Shown here: piece after piece, positions 1-5,413 of the stretch
Position numbering within the stretch: the first letter of the stretch is position 1
Layout of the letters: each line of letters opens with the position of its first letter
Assembly: GCA_934589325.1 (NCBI GenBank)
Contig: CAKTNU010000133.1
Location: 1 to 5,413, forward strand
DNA length: 5,413 nt
DNA from: an uncultured Oscillospiraceae bacterium
GTDB taxonomy: Bacteria; Bacillota_A; Clostridia; Oscillospirales; Oscillospiraceae
Direction of reading: 5' to 3'
Position numbers and translations under genes: made by a program
The notes under the pieces: generated by a model
Database searches by the model: none
What the model saw: only the letters and a program-made list of their open reading frames with translations
Told to the model about the DNA's origin: nothing

Positions 1-204
1 GTGCTTGCCGCAGTAGGGGCAGCGGCAGAACTGATAGACGCAGATTATGGTGCCGATAAAGATTACTGCTGTAAGCGCGACAAAGCCGAACTGATAGTAC
101 GACCCCTCGGGGCAGAGCAGGCTTATCACGCAGCATACGGTCGCCGCAATGACGAGCTTTATAGCGAGCTTTTTGCCGTATTCAAACGAACTTCCGGAAT
201 TCAT
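1..204 (-). CDS. Small two-helix membrane protein with CPxCG zinc-knuckle motif (C-terminus beyond window)
   Basis: I do not recognise this as a named gene. The reading frame starts at the ATG at 204..202 and stays open for 68 codons to the window edge, so the C-terminus is missing. The start is supported by GAGGAG six bases upstream. A short polar N-terminus (MNSGSSFEYGKK) is followed by two hydrophobic stretches at about residues 13-31 and 39-58, joined by a short loop (CPEGSYYQ). The visible part ends in C60-R-C62-P-Y-C65-G-K-H. CPxCG is half of a zinc-ribbon; in proteins of this type a second CxxC usually follows shortly, probably just outside the window (inference). It lies 58 nt after the topoisomerase stop codon with no terminator between, so it is probably co-transcribed with it. 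The likely product is a small integral membrane protein with a metal-binding tail on one face. No function can be assigned. That it is a real gene is fairly sure from the RBS, the coherent membrane topology and the motif. Confidence 0.7.
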   Translation of the reverse strand, partial: MNSGSSFEYGKKLAIKLVIAATVCCVISLLCPEGSYYQFGFVALTAVIFIGTIICVYQFCRCPYCGKH

Positions 205-210
205 ATTTTT

Positions 211-216
211 CTCCTC
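211..216 (-). promoter_or_regulatory. Ribosome binding site of the small membrane protein
   Basis: On the minus strand GAGGAG lies six bases before the ATG at 204. It closely matches the anti-Shine-Dalgarno sequence and is the main argument that the short minus-strand frame is the translated one here, rather than the overlapping plus-strand frame. Confidence 0.75.
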
Positions 217-262
217 TATGTTTAGTTTTTTGTCGGTATTAAATCTCCGATTGTGCGGCAGT

Positions 263-2260
263 TTATGACAGATCCGCCATATCAAGGTACTTATGTCCCT
301 CAAGGGCGATATGCTCCTTGCGTCCGGCAAGATCATCGCCGAGAAGCAGGTCGAAGCTCTTGGCCATCAGTGCCGCGTCCTCCGGCATCACGCGGATAAG
401 GCGGCGCGTTTCAGGGTTCATCGTCGTCATCCACATCATGTCGGGGTCGTTCTCGCCCAGACCTTTGCTGCGGCTGATGCTGGCCTTCGCGCCCTTCAGC
501 GAGTCGATTATCTCGGCCTTTTCGCGGTCTGAATAAGCAAAATAGGTCTTGCCCTTGCTCTCTATTTCGTACAGCGGCGACTCGGCAATATACACATAGC
601 CCTCGTGGATTAGGGTCGGGACAAGGCGGTAGAGCATTGTAAGGATGAGTGTGCGTATCTGGAAGCCGTCAACGTCGGCATCGGTGCAGATTATGACCTT
701 GCTCCAGCGGAGATTATTGATGTCAAAGCTCGACAGGTCCTTGGTGTGCTTGTCCTTCACCTCAACGCCGCAGCCAAGGACCTTCATAAGATCGGTTATG
801 ACGTCGCTTTTGAATATCCGGACATAGTCGGCCTTCAGACAGTTAAGTATCTTGCCGCGGACAGGCATGATGCCCTGAAACTCCGCGTCACGTGACAGCT
901 TGCAGGCGCCGAGTGCGGAGTCGCCCTCCACGATATATATCTCGCGGCGCTCCGGCTCACGGCTGCGGCAGTCCACAAATTTCTGCACGCGGTTTGCGAT
1001 GTCTATATTCCCGGAGAGCTTTTTCTTCATGCCGATACGGGCGCGCTCCGCCGTTTCACGGCTGCGCTTGTTTATCAGCACCTGTTCGGCGATACGGTCG
1101 GCCTCGGGCTTATTCTCAATGAAATATATCTCCAGCCGCTCCTTGAAAAACTCGGTCATCGCGGTTTGGATAAATTTATTGTTTATGGCCTTCTTGGTCT
1201 GGTTTTCATATGAAGTCTGCGTGGAAAAGCAGTTTGTTACGAGGACAAGACAGTCCTGCACGTCCTGAAACTTTATTGCGCTCTCATTCTTCTGGTACTT
1301 GCCCTGCTTCTTGATATACGCATCTATAGCATACGTGAAGGCGGTACGGACGGCCTTATCCGGTGCCCCTCCGTTTTCTAGCCATGAGGAGTTGTGGTAA
1401 TATTCGAGCGCTGTGACACGGTTCGAGAAGCAGAAGGCCGCAGAGAGCTTGACCTTGTATTCAGGCTTGTCCTCACGGTCGCGCCCACGGCGTTCGGCGG
1501 AAATAAACTCCGGCTGAGTGAGCGGGTTTTCGCCCGCAAGCTCGGCGACATAGTCCTCGATGCCGTTGGCGTACAGAAAATCCTGCGTCTCGAATTTGCC
1601 GTTTCTTTGTATTCTCAGCCGAAATGTTACACCCGCATTGACAACTGCCTGCCGGTGCAGCATGGAGGCAAGGTGCTCCTCGGGGATATTGATATCCGTG
1701 AACACCTCGATATCCGGCCGCCAACGGATCAGAGTACCGGTCTTTTTGCGGTCTGCGGGCTCTGTTATAAGCTCCTGGCCCTTTTTGCCGCATACCTTGC
1801 CCTTCTTGAAATGCAGCTGATATTTATTGCCGTCACGCCAGACGGTCACGTCCATATATTCCGACGAGTACTGCGTAGCGCAGGTGCCGAGACCGTTAAG
1901 GCCGAGCGAGTATTCATAGTCGCCGCCGTCGGAATTCTTATATTTGCCTCCTGCGTACAGCTCACAGAATACCAACTCCCAGTTATAGCGCTTTTCTACA
2001 GGGTTCCAGTCTACAGGACAGCCGCGGCCGAAGTCCTCGACCTCAATGGACTTGTCCTCATAATATGTCATTGTAATAAGGTCGCCGTTGCCCTCACGGG
2101 CTTCGTCGATGGCATTTGAGAGTATCTCGAATGCCGCATGCTCGCAGCCGTCGATACCGTCGGAGCCGAAGATAACGCCCGGGCGCTTGCGCACCCTGTC
2201 CGCTCCCTTCAGGGCCACTATACTCTCGTTGCCGTATTGCTGTGCGGTGCTTTTACCCAT
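263..2260 (-). CDS. parE: Type IIA DNA topoisomerase, ATPase/TOPRIM subunit (ParE/GyrB family, divergent clostridial type)
   Basis: This is the ATP-driven subunit of a cytoplasmic topoisomerase IV or gyrase, which passes one DNA duplex through another together with a ParC/GyrA-type subunit. At 665 residues it is full length for the family without the E. coli GyrB insertion. The GHKL ATPase domain (about 20-230) has RKRPG at 24-28, catalytic-base E45 and Mg-binding N49 in FEILSNAIDEA, D76 in EDFGRG, the lid glycines GLNGLG at 120-125 and KTGT at 173-176. The transducer domain has the ATP-sensing QTK at 354-356. The TOPRIM domain has EGDSA at 445-449 and the acidic DADVD at 527-531, and KGLGE follows at 599-603. 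All key residues are present. Several normally rigid motifs differ: RPGVIFGS instead of RPGMYIGS and GLNGLG instead of GLHGVG. The ATG at 2260 follows GAAAGG with a 9-nt gap. The gene has its own promoter and no recF/dnaA neighbour, which argues against the main gyrB. No parC follows directly, so ParE versus a second GyrB is inference; the family is certain. Confidence 0.9.
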   Translation of the reverse strand: MGKSTAQQYGNESIVALKGADRVRKRPGVIFGSDGIDGCEHAAFEILSNAIDEAREGNGDLITMTYYEDKSIEVEDFGRGCPVDWNPVEKRYNWELVFCELYAGGKYKNSDGGDYEYSLGLNGLGTCATQYSSEYMDVTVWRDGNKYQLHFKKGKVCGKKGQELITEPADRKKTGTLIRWRPDIEVFTDINIPEEHLASMLHRQAVVNAGVTFRLRIQRNGKFETQDFLYANGIEDYVAELAGENPLTQPEFISAERRGRDREDKPEYKVKLSAAFCFSNRVTALEYYHNSSWLENGGAPDKAVRTAFTYAIDAYIKKQGKYQKNESAIKFQDVQDCLVLVTNCFSTQTSYENQTKKAINNKFIQTAMTEFFKERLEIYFIENKPEADRIAEQVLINKRSRETAERARIGMKKKLSGNIDIANRVQKFVDCRSREPERREIYIVEGDSALGACKLSRDAEFQGIMPVRGKILNCLKADYVRIFKSDVITDLMKVLGCGVEVKDKHTKDLSSFDINNLRWSKVIICTDADVDGFQIRTLILTMLYRLVPTLIHEGYVYIAESPLYEIESKGKTYFAYSDREKAEIIDSLKGAKASISRSKGLGENDPDMMWMTTMNPETRRLIRVMPEDAALMAKSFDLLLGDDLAGRKEHIALEGHKYLDMADLS

Positions 2261-2269
2261 ATTTCAAGA

Positions 2270-2275
2270 CCTTTC
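2270..2275 (-). promoter_or_regulatory. Ribosome binding site of the topoisomerase gene
   Basis: On the minus strand GAAAGG lies nine bases before the ATG at 2260. It is a moderate match in a workable position and supports the chosen start. It sits in the loop of a weak possible hairpin (CAAGA at 2290-2286 pairing with TCTTG at 2269-2265). Confidence 0.6.
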
Positions 2276-2317
2276 GAGTACAATATCTTGGGCGCTAAAA
2301 ACCCATTTTATCAATAT

Positions 2318-2346
2318 ATTATAACCTATGGTTTCAATTTTTTCAA
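2318..2346 (-). promoter_or_regulatory. Sigma-A type promoter driving the topoisomerase gene
   Basis: On the minus strand, TTGAAA (2346-2341, one mismatch to TTGACA) is separated by exactly 17 nt from a perfect TATAAT (2323-2318). Transcription would start near 2311, giving a leader of about 50 nt before the ATG at 2260. The promoter lies downstream of the liv terminator, so the topoisomerase is expected to be transcribed independently of the transporter operon. The surrounding DNA is AT-rich compared with the coding sequence on either side. Confidence 0.85.
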
Positions 2347-2384
2347 GCGCGATATTGGCGTAGATAAAACTGCCGTTTGAGCAT

Positions 2385-2418
2385 AAAAAAAACCTGCGGA
2401 AAGTTCCGCAGGTTTTTT
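2385..2418 (-). terminator. Intrinsic terminator of the liv operon
   Basis: CCTGCGGA (2393-2400) and TCCGCAGG (2405-2412) form a perfect 8-bp GC-rich stem with a 4-nt loop. The stem is extended by A/T pairing between the A run 2385-2392 and the T run 2413-2418. Read on the minus strand, the hairpin is followed by eight U residues, the classic Rho-independent form. It lies about 70 nt after the livF stop codon and just upstream of the topoisomerase promoter, so it separates the two transcription units. The flanking A and T runs would also let it work on the plus strand, but there is no plus-strand gene here for it to serve. Confidence 0.9.
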
Positions 2419-2488
2419 GTTCATATGCTGTTATAGAGGAGATCATCCCGGTATTCACTGGGCTGCAGGCTGAACGTCCGCTTCCCCG

Positions 2489-3199
2489 TTATTTACCCAG
2501 ATACGCCTTTTTGACATCCTCATTGACCAGCAGTTCGGAGCCGGTACCGCTCAGGCCTATGCTGCCGGTCTCAAGCACATAGGCATAATCGGCGACCTTA
2601 AGCGCCATGTTCGCGTTCTGCTCTATGAGAAGTACGGTGACGCCGCGTTTATTTATCTCCCGTATGATATCGAATATTCCCTTGACGATCAGCGGCGCAA
2701 GGCCGAGCGACGGCTCGTCCATCATGATTATTTCCGGGCGCGCCATTAGGCCGCGGGCGACCGCAAGCATCTGCTGCTCGCCGCCGGACAGTGTTCCGGC
2801 AAGCTGCCACTCGCGCTCCTTGAGGCGAGGAAACAGGTCGAACACCCATGCGATATCCTCGCTCAGGTCATCATGACGCAGATATGCGCCTATCTTTATA
2901 TTCTCAAGCACGGTCATATTGTCGAACACGCGCCGCCCCTCCGGGACGAGTACTATCCCCTTTGAGACGATGACCGACGGGTCCTTCCCCGATATGCTCT
3001 CGCCTTTGAACTCGATACTGCCCGATGCAGGCTTTACAAGTCCGGCAATGGCCTTGAGCGTTGTGGATTTACCGGCGCCGTTTGCGCCGATAAGCGTGAC
3101 GACCGAGCCCTTGGGCACGTCGAAGCTGATACCCTTGACGGCCTCAATGCCGCCGTAATTGACCTTCAGGCCCTTTACGCTCAGTATCGTTTCACTCAT
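2489..3199 (-). CDS. livF: Branched-chain amino acid ABC transporter, ATP-binding protein LivF
   Basis: One of the two cytoplasmic ATPases that power import of leucine, isoleucine and valine (or related amino acids) through the LivHM channel. At 236 residues it is normal LivF length. Visible motifs are Walker A GANGAGKST (38-46), signature LSGGEQ (137-142), Walker B IIMMDE with D161 and catalytic E162, and the D-loop SLGLAP (164-169). Two departures from the general ABC pattern are, as far as I know, normal for LivF: the Q-loop reads VPEGRRVF (E87 in place of Gln), and the H-loop reads EQNANMAL (193-200) with no His. VPEGR also favours LivF over the related urea ATPase UrtE. The ATG at 3199 lies inside the end of livG: the 8-base sequence ATGAGTGA holds this start and the livG stop, with GGTGAG five bases upstream, so translation is probably coupled. 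It is the last gene of the operon, followed by the terminator. The substrate is inferred from family membership, not read from the sequence. Confidence 0.93.
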   Translation of the reverse strand: MSETILSVKGLKVNYGGIEAVKGISFDVPKGSVVTLIGANGAGKSTTLKAIAGLVKPASGSIEFKGESISGKDPSVIVSKGIVLVPEGRRVFDNMTVLENIKIGAYLRHDDLSEDIAWVFDLFPRLKEREWQLAGTLSGGEQQMLAVARGLMARPEIIMMDEPSLGLAPLIVKGIFDIIREINKRGVTVLLIEQNANMALKVADYAYVLETGSIGLSGTGSELLVNEDVKKAYLGK

Positions 3200-4034
3200 C
3201 CTCGCTCACCCCCAGATATGCGTCTATGACCTTTTCATCGTTCTGTATCTCTGCCGGTACGCCCTTGGCTATCAGCTTGCCGAAGTCAAGGACATATATC
3301 ATGTCGCTTATGTTCATGACCAGATCCATATGGTGCTCGACAAGGAAGATCGACAGATCGTGTCTGCCGCGTATCTCGCTTATGAACTGCGCCAGCTCCA
3401 GGGTCTCCTGCGGGTTCATGCCGGCAGCAGGCTCGTCGAGCAGAAGCAGCTTCGGCTCGGTAGCGAGTGCACGGGCTATCTCCAAGCGGCGCTGTATGCC
3501 GTAAGGCAGACTTCCCGCAACATCATCCTTATATTTTTCCAGTCCCTGCTCGGCGAGCAGAGTCATAGCCTCCTCGCGCATGCGTTTCTCCTCCGCGCCG
3601 TTCAGATGCAGTGCGGCAGTGAAGAAGTTCTGCTTTGCACGCATGTGCTTTGCAATGAGCACATTTTCAAACACCGAAAGCTTTGAGAAGAGCCTGATGT
3701 TCTGAAAAGTCCTCGCAATTCCCTTGGCGGTGATCACATCCGGCGTGTAGGACACAACATTTTTATACATCCCCATATTTTCGCCGGCGTAGAGCGACTT
3801 CATCTTGCCCTGCGGGTGATTCTCTGCAATGATCTCGCCCATGAACTCTATCTTTCCGTTGGTGGGCTCATAGACGCCGGTCACACAGTTGAACGCTGTT
3901 GTCTTGCCCGCGCCGTTCGGACCGATGAGGGCTACTATCTCCCCCTTGTTTACGTCGAGGTTAAGATTGTTGACGGCGACAACGCCGCCGAACTGCATGG
4001 TAACGTTCTCTATATGCAGTATGTTTTCAGCCAT
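3192..4034 (-). CDS. livG: Branched-chain amino acid ABC transporter, ATP-binding protein LivG
   Basis: The partner ATPase of LivF in the branched-chain amino acid importer. With the ATG at 4034 it has 280 residues, somewhat longer than the usual 250-260. Motifs are Walker A GPNGAGKT (38-45), Q-loop TFQNIRLF (Q111), signature LPYGIQ (176-181) followed by RRLEIARAL, Walker B LLLLDE with D200 and catalytic E201, and H-loop EHHMDLVM (H234). The extra length sits between the first beta sheet and the Q-loop: about residues 66-100 are longer and more polar than the usual short linker. The start overlaps the livM stop by 8 bases (ATGGCTGA). The best upstream AAGG is 12 nt away, so coupling to livM translation probably helps initiation. 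A TTG 33 bases further upstream would add 11 mostly charged residues and is unlikely. The substrate is inferred from the family and from the livHMGF gene order. Confidence 0.93.
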   Translation of the reverse strand: MAENILHIENVTMQFGGVVAVNNLNLDVNKGEIVALIGPNGAGKTTAFNCVTGVYEPTNGKIEFMGEIIAENHPQGKMKSLYAGENMGMYKNVVSYTPDVITAKGIARTFQNIRLFSKLSVFENVLIAKHMRAKQNFFTAALHLNGAEEKRMREEAMTLLAEQGLEKYKDDVAGSLPYGIQRRLEIARALATEPKLLLLDEPAAGMNPQETLELAQFISEIRGRHDLSIFLVEHHMDLVMNISDMIYVLDFGKLIAKGVPAEIQNDEKVIDAYLGVSEDE

Positions 4035-5118
4035 TGTCTTTCGCCGCCTTTCGTTCGCGCTTAGCAAAGGGCTTTTTGAAGAAATCTATTATCGCCTGCC
4101 ACGAAAATTCGCGTGTGCCCATGATACCCTGACGGTAGAACAGCACGACCACCATAATGACGACCGAGAAAACGACCATTCTGAAGCCGCCGCGCATGAA
4201 CGGGATGTTCACGCCGAGGTAGGTCTGCGAATCGTCCAGGAATCTCAGCCACCATTCGGAGCATGCTATGTACAGGAAGCTGCCGATCACCGAACCCGTG
4301 ACCGAGCCGATGCCGCCGATGACGACGATGAGCAGTATCTCATAAGTCATGGCCGAGGTAAAGGACTTGGCATATACGCTGGCCTGAAACATCGCAAGCA
4401 TCGCGCCGCCGATACCGGCAAAGAATGCGCTGGTCAGGAACGCCTGCATCTTGGTCTTTGCAAGGTTTATGCCCATGGCCTCGGCTGCTATCTCATCCTC
4501 GCGGATGGCCTTGAAAGCACGGCCGTAGGAGGAATTTATAAGCAAAACGATGAGCAGGATGCAGAATGCCGCGAGCAGCACCGGTGTAAGTATGCTGTCA
4601 AACTTCGGGAATTTTTTAAGAATGTTGGAGGCGTTGGTCACGGGGCCGAGCACGTCCCATTGGATTATGGCGCGCAGTATCTCGGCAAAGCCCAGCGTCG
4701 CAATGGCGAGGTAGTCGCTTTTGAGCTTAAGGCAGGGCTTTCCGACAAGCCACGCGAACACTGCCGCAACGAGGCCCGCCGCTATGAGCCCGACCCATGC
4801 GGGCAGGCATACATTGACTATGCCGCCGTTGAAGTACTGATATACGCTTGCGTGCTGGTCGAGGGGGATGGTGAGTATCGCATAGGTGTACGCACCGACC
4901 ATCATGAACCCTGCCTGACCAAGCGAGAACAGACCAGTGAAGCCGTTGAGCAGGTTCAGCGAAACGGCAAGGAGCGAATATATCGCCGCCTTCTGGATTA
5001 TGGAGGCCAGCATCGAATAATGCATGAACTTATCCACATAGATAAGCAGCGCCAGCACTACTGCCGCAAGTATCAGCGAAAGTATTATATTTCTTTTCTT
5101 TTTGTCGTTTTTAAGCAT
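4027..5118 (-). CDS. livM: Branched-chain amino acid ABC transporter, permease LivM
   Basis: An integral membrane protein that forms half of the transport channel with LivH. It is complete at 363 residues. A lysine-rich N-terminus (KNDKKKRN) precedes a first hydrophobic segment at about 11-28. Further membrane stretches lie at about 43-58, 64-84, 106-125, 178-195, 227-245, 258-285 and 311-328. Family hallmarks are NLLNGFTGLFSLGQAG (55-70), the cytoplasmic coupling segment GRAFKAIREDEIAAEAMGIN (199-218) that contacts the ATPases, and GGIGSVTGSVIG (268-279). The C-terminus (about 335-363) is a basic cytoplasmic tail ending KRERKAAKDNG. The ATG at 5118 is 4 nt after the livH stop; AAGG nine bases upstream (within GGAGAAGG) is a plausible RBS. 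The stop overlaps the livG start. The urea permease UrtC is related, but the LivF-type VPEGR motif in the neighbour favours amino acids. Confidence 0.93.
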   Translation of the reverse strand: MLKNDKKKRNIILSLILAAVVLALLIYVDKFMHYSMLASIIQKAAIYSLLAVSLNLLNGFTGLFSLGQAGFMMVGAYTYAILTIPLDQHASVYQYFNGGIVNVCLPAWVGLIAAGLVAAVFAWLVGKPCLKLKSDYLAIATLGFAEILRAIIQWDVLGPVTNASNILKKFPKFDSILTPVLLAAFCILLIVLLINSSYGRAFKAIREDEIAAEAMGINLAKTKMQAFLTSAFFAGIGGAMLAMFQASVYAKSFTSAMTYEILLIVVIGGIGSVTGSVIGSFLYIACSEWWLRFLDDSQTYLGVNIPFMRGGFRMVVFSVVIMVVVLFYRQGIMGTREFSWQAIIDFFKKPFAKRERKAAKDNG

Positions 5119-5122
5119 GGTA

Positions 5123-5413
5123 TCACACCTTCTCCGTCAGCTTTTCGCCGAACATTCCGTTGGGCTTGAAGAGCAGCACCACGATAAGCAGCGCAAATGT
5201 AAAGGCGTTGCTGAATATTGCGATGGAGTCGTTGGCCTTGATTAGCGACTCGCATACGCCGATGATGAACGCGCCCACCACCGCGCCGGGGATGGAGCCG
5301 ATGCCGCCGAACACCGCCGCGACAAAGGCCTTCAGGCCGGGCATTGCGCCGATGGTCGGGCTGACCTGACCGTAGTTTGTGAAGTACAGGATGGAGCCTA
5401 CGCCCGCGAGGAA
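5123..5413 (-). CDS. livH: Branched-chain amino acid ABC transporter, permease LivH (C-terminal part)
   Basis: The C-terminal 96 residues of the other channel-forming permease; the rest, roughly two thirds of a protein of about 290-300 residues, lies beyond the right edge. The frame is open right up to base 5413, beginning FLAGVGSILYFTNYGQVSPT, so the internal Met at 5344 is not the start. Diagnostic LivH sequence is present: VSPTIGAMPGLKAF, then VFGGIGSIPGAVVGA, a final membrane segment around FTFALLIVVLLF, and the typical ending FKPNGMFGEKLTEKV. It is four bases upstream of livM and co-transcribed with it. The binding-protein gene and the operon promoter are expected further to the right. 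Family identity is very sure; the substrate is inferred. Confidence 0.93.
   Translation of the reverse strand, partial: FLAGVGSILYFTNYGQVSPTIGAMPGLKAFVAAVFGGIGSIPGAVVGAFIIGVCESLIKANDSIAIFSNAFTFALLIVVLLFKPNGMFGEKLTEKV

Noticed and set aside
1..225. Plus-strand open frame at the left edge
   Set aside because: The minus strand of the same stretch has a strong RBS, two membrane helices and a CPxCG motif. The plus-strand frame has none of these and is not hydrophobic in any organised way.
205..262. Possible terminator between the topoisomerase gene and the small membrane protein gene
   Set aside because: Only a 4-bp TCGG/CCGA pairing with an 11-nt loop can be found on the minus strand, followed by A rather than U residues, so read-through is expected.
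1394..2119. Plus-strand open frame of 241 codons opposite the topoisomerase gene
   Set aside because: It lies entirely within the conserved ATPase-domain coding sequence of the minus-strand gene, has no RBS of note and no recognisable motif.
2264..2458. Minus-strand 64-codon frame between livF and the topoisomerase gene
   Set aside because: It begins with GTG without a good RBS, runs straight through the intrinsic terminator hairpin and the promoter, and has no protein-like features.
4035..4067. Upstream TTG start for livG adding 11 residues
   Set aside because: The extension is charged and unlike LivG N-termini and would increase the livM overlap to 41 nt. The ATG at 4034 gives the normal MAENILHIENV beginning and the same 8-nt overlap as livG/livF.
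3889..5169. Long plus-strand open frame of 426 codons opposite livM and the 5' end of livG
   Set aside because: It is antisense to two clearly conserved genes. The translation is rich in His, Arg, Tyr, Asp and Glu without domain structure, and its first residues are the mirror of the LivG Walker A region, a well-known kind of shadow frame.
5123..5344. A separate short 73-residue protein starting at 5344
   Set aside because: The frame continues open to the right edge with conserved LivH sequence (VSPTIGA and upstream), so the Met at 5344 is internal to LivH.

Overview
The window looks like a chromosomal segment of an anaerobic Gram-positive bacterium of the class Clostridia, possibly Oscillospiraceae/Ruminococcaceae. 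This is inferred from the style of the proteins (a divergent clostridial-type ParE/GyrB, a LivHMGF transporter, a small CPxCG membrane protein), GAGG-type ribosome binding sites, moderately GC-rich coding DNA that still uses ATA freely for Ile, and AT-rich intergenic DNA with a consensus sigma-A promoter. No species can be named from the sequence alone.

Every convincing gene is on the minus strand, so the biological reading order runs from the right edge to the left edge. Two transcription units are visible. Unit 1 (5413 down to 2385) is the distal part of a branched-chain amino acid ABC transporter operon: livH (permease, C-terminal third only), livM (second permease), livG (ATPase) and livF (ATPase). 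The genes are tightly packed: a 4-nt gap at livH/livM and 8-nt overlaps at livM/livG and livG/livF. The unit ends at a strong intrinsic terminator. The periplasmic-type binding protein (LivJ/K) and the operon promoter are not in the window and would be expected to the right.

Unit 2 (about 2311 down past 1) starts from a near-perfect sigma-A promoter (TTGAAA, 17 nt, TATAAT) just downstream of the liv terminator. It encodes a 665-residue type IIA topoisomerase ATPase/TOPRIM subunit of the ParE/GyrB family. After a 58-nt gap comes a small two-helix membrane protein with a CPxCG knuckle, cut by the left edge. The matching DNA-cleavage subunit (ParC/GyrA) is not seen.

The two units have no evident functional link: one is nutrient import, the other DNA topology. 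I see no mobile element, CRISPR array, tRNA, rRNA or riboswitch. The content is mostly ordinary. The points most worth a second look are the divergent topoisomerase subunit, its unusual small membrane-protein neighbour, and an inserted segment in LivG.

[Form note: the feature confidence values were absent from the original answer and were filled in during repair, judged from the wording of each entry.]
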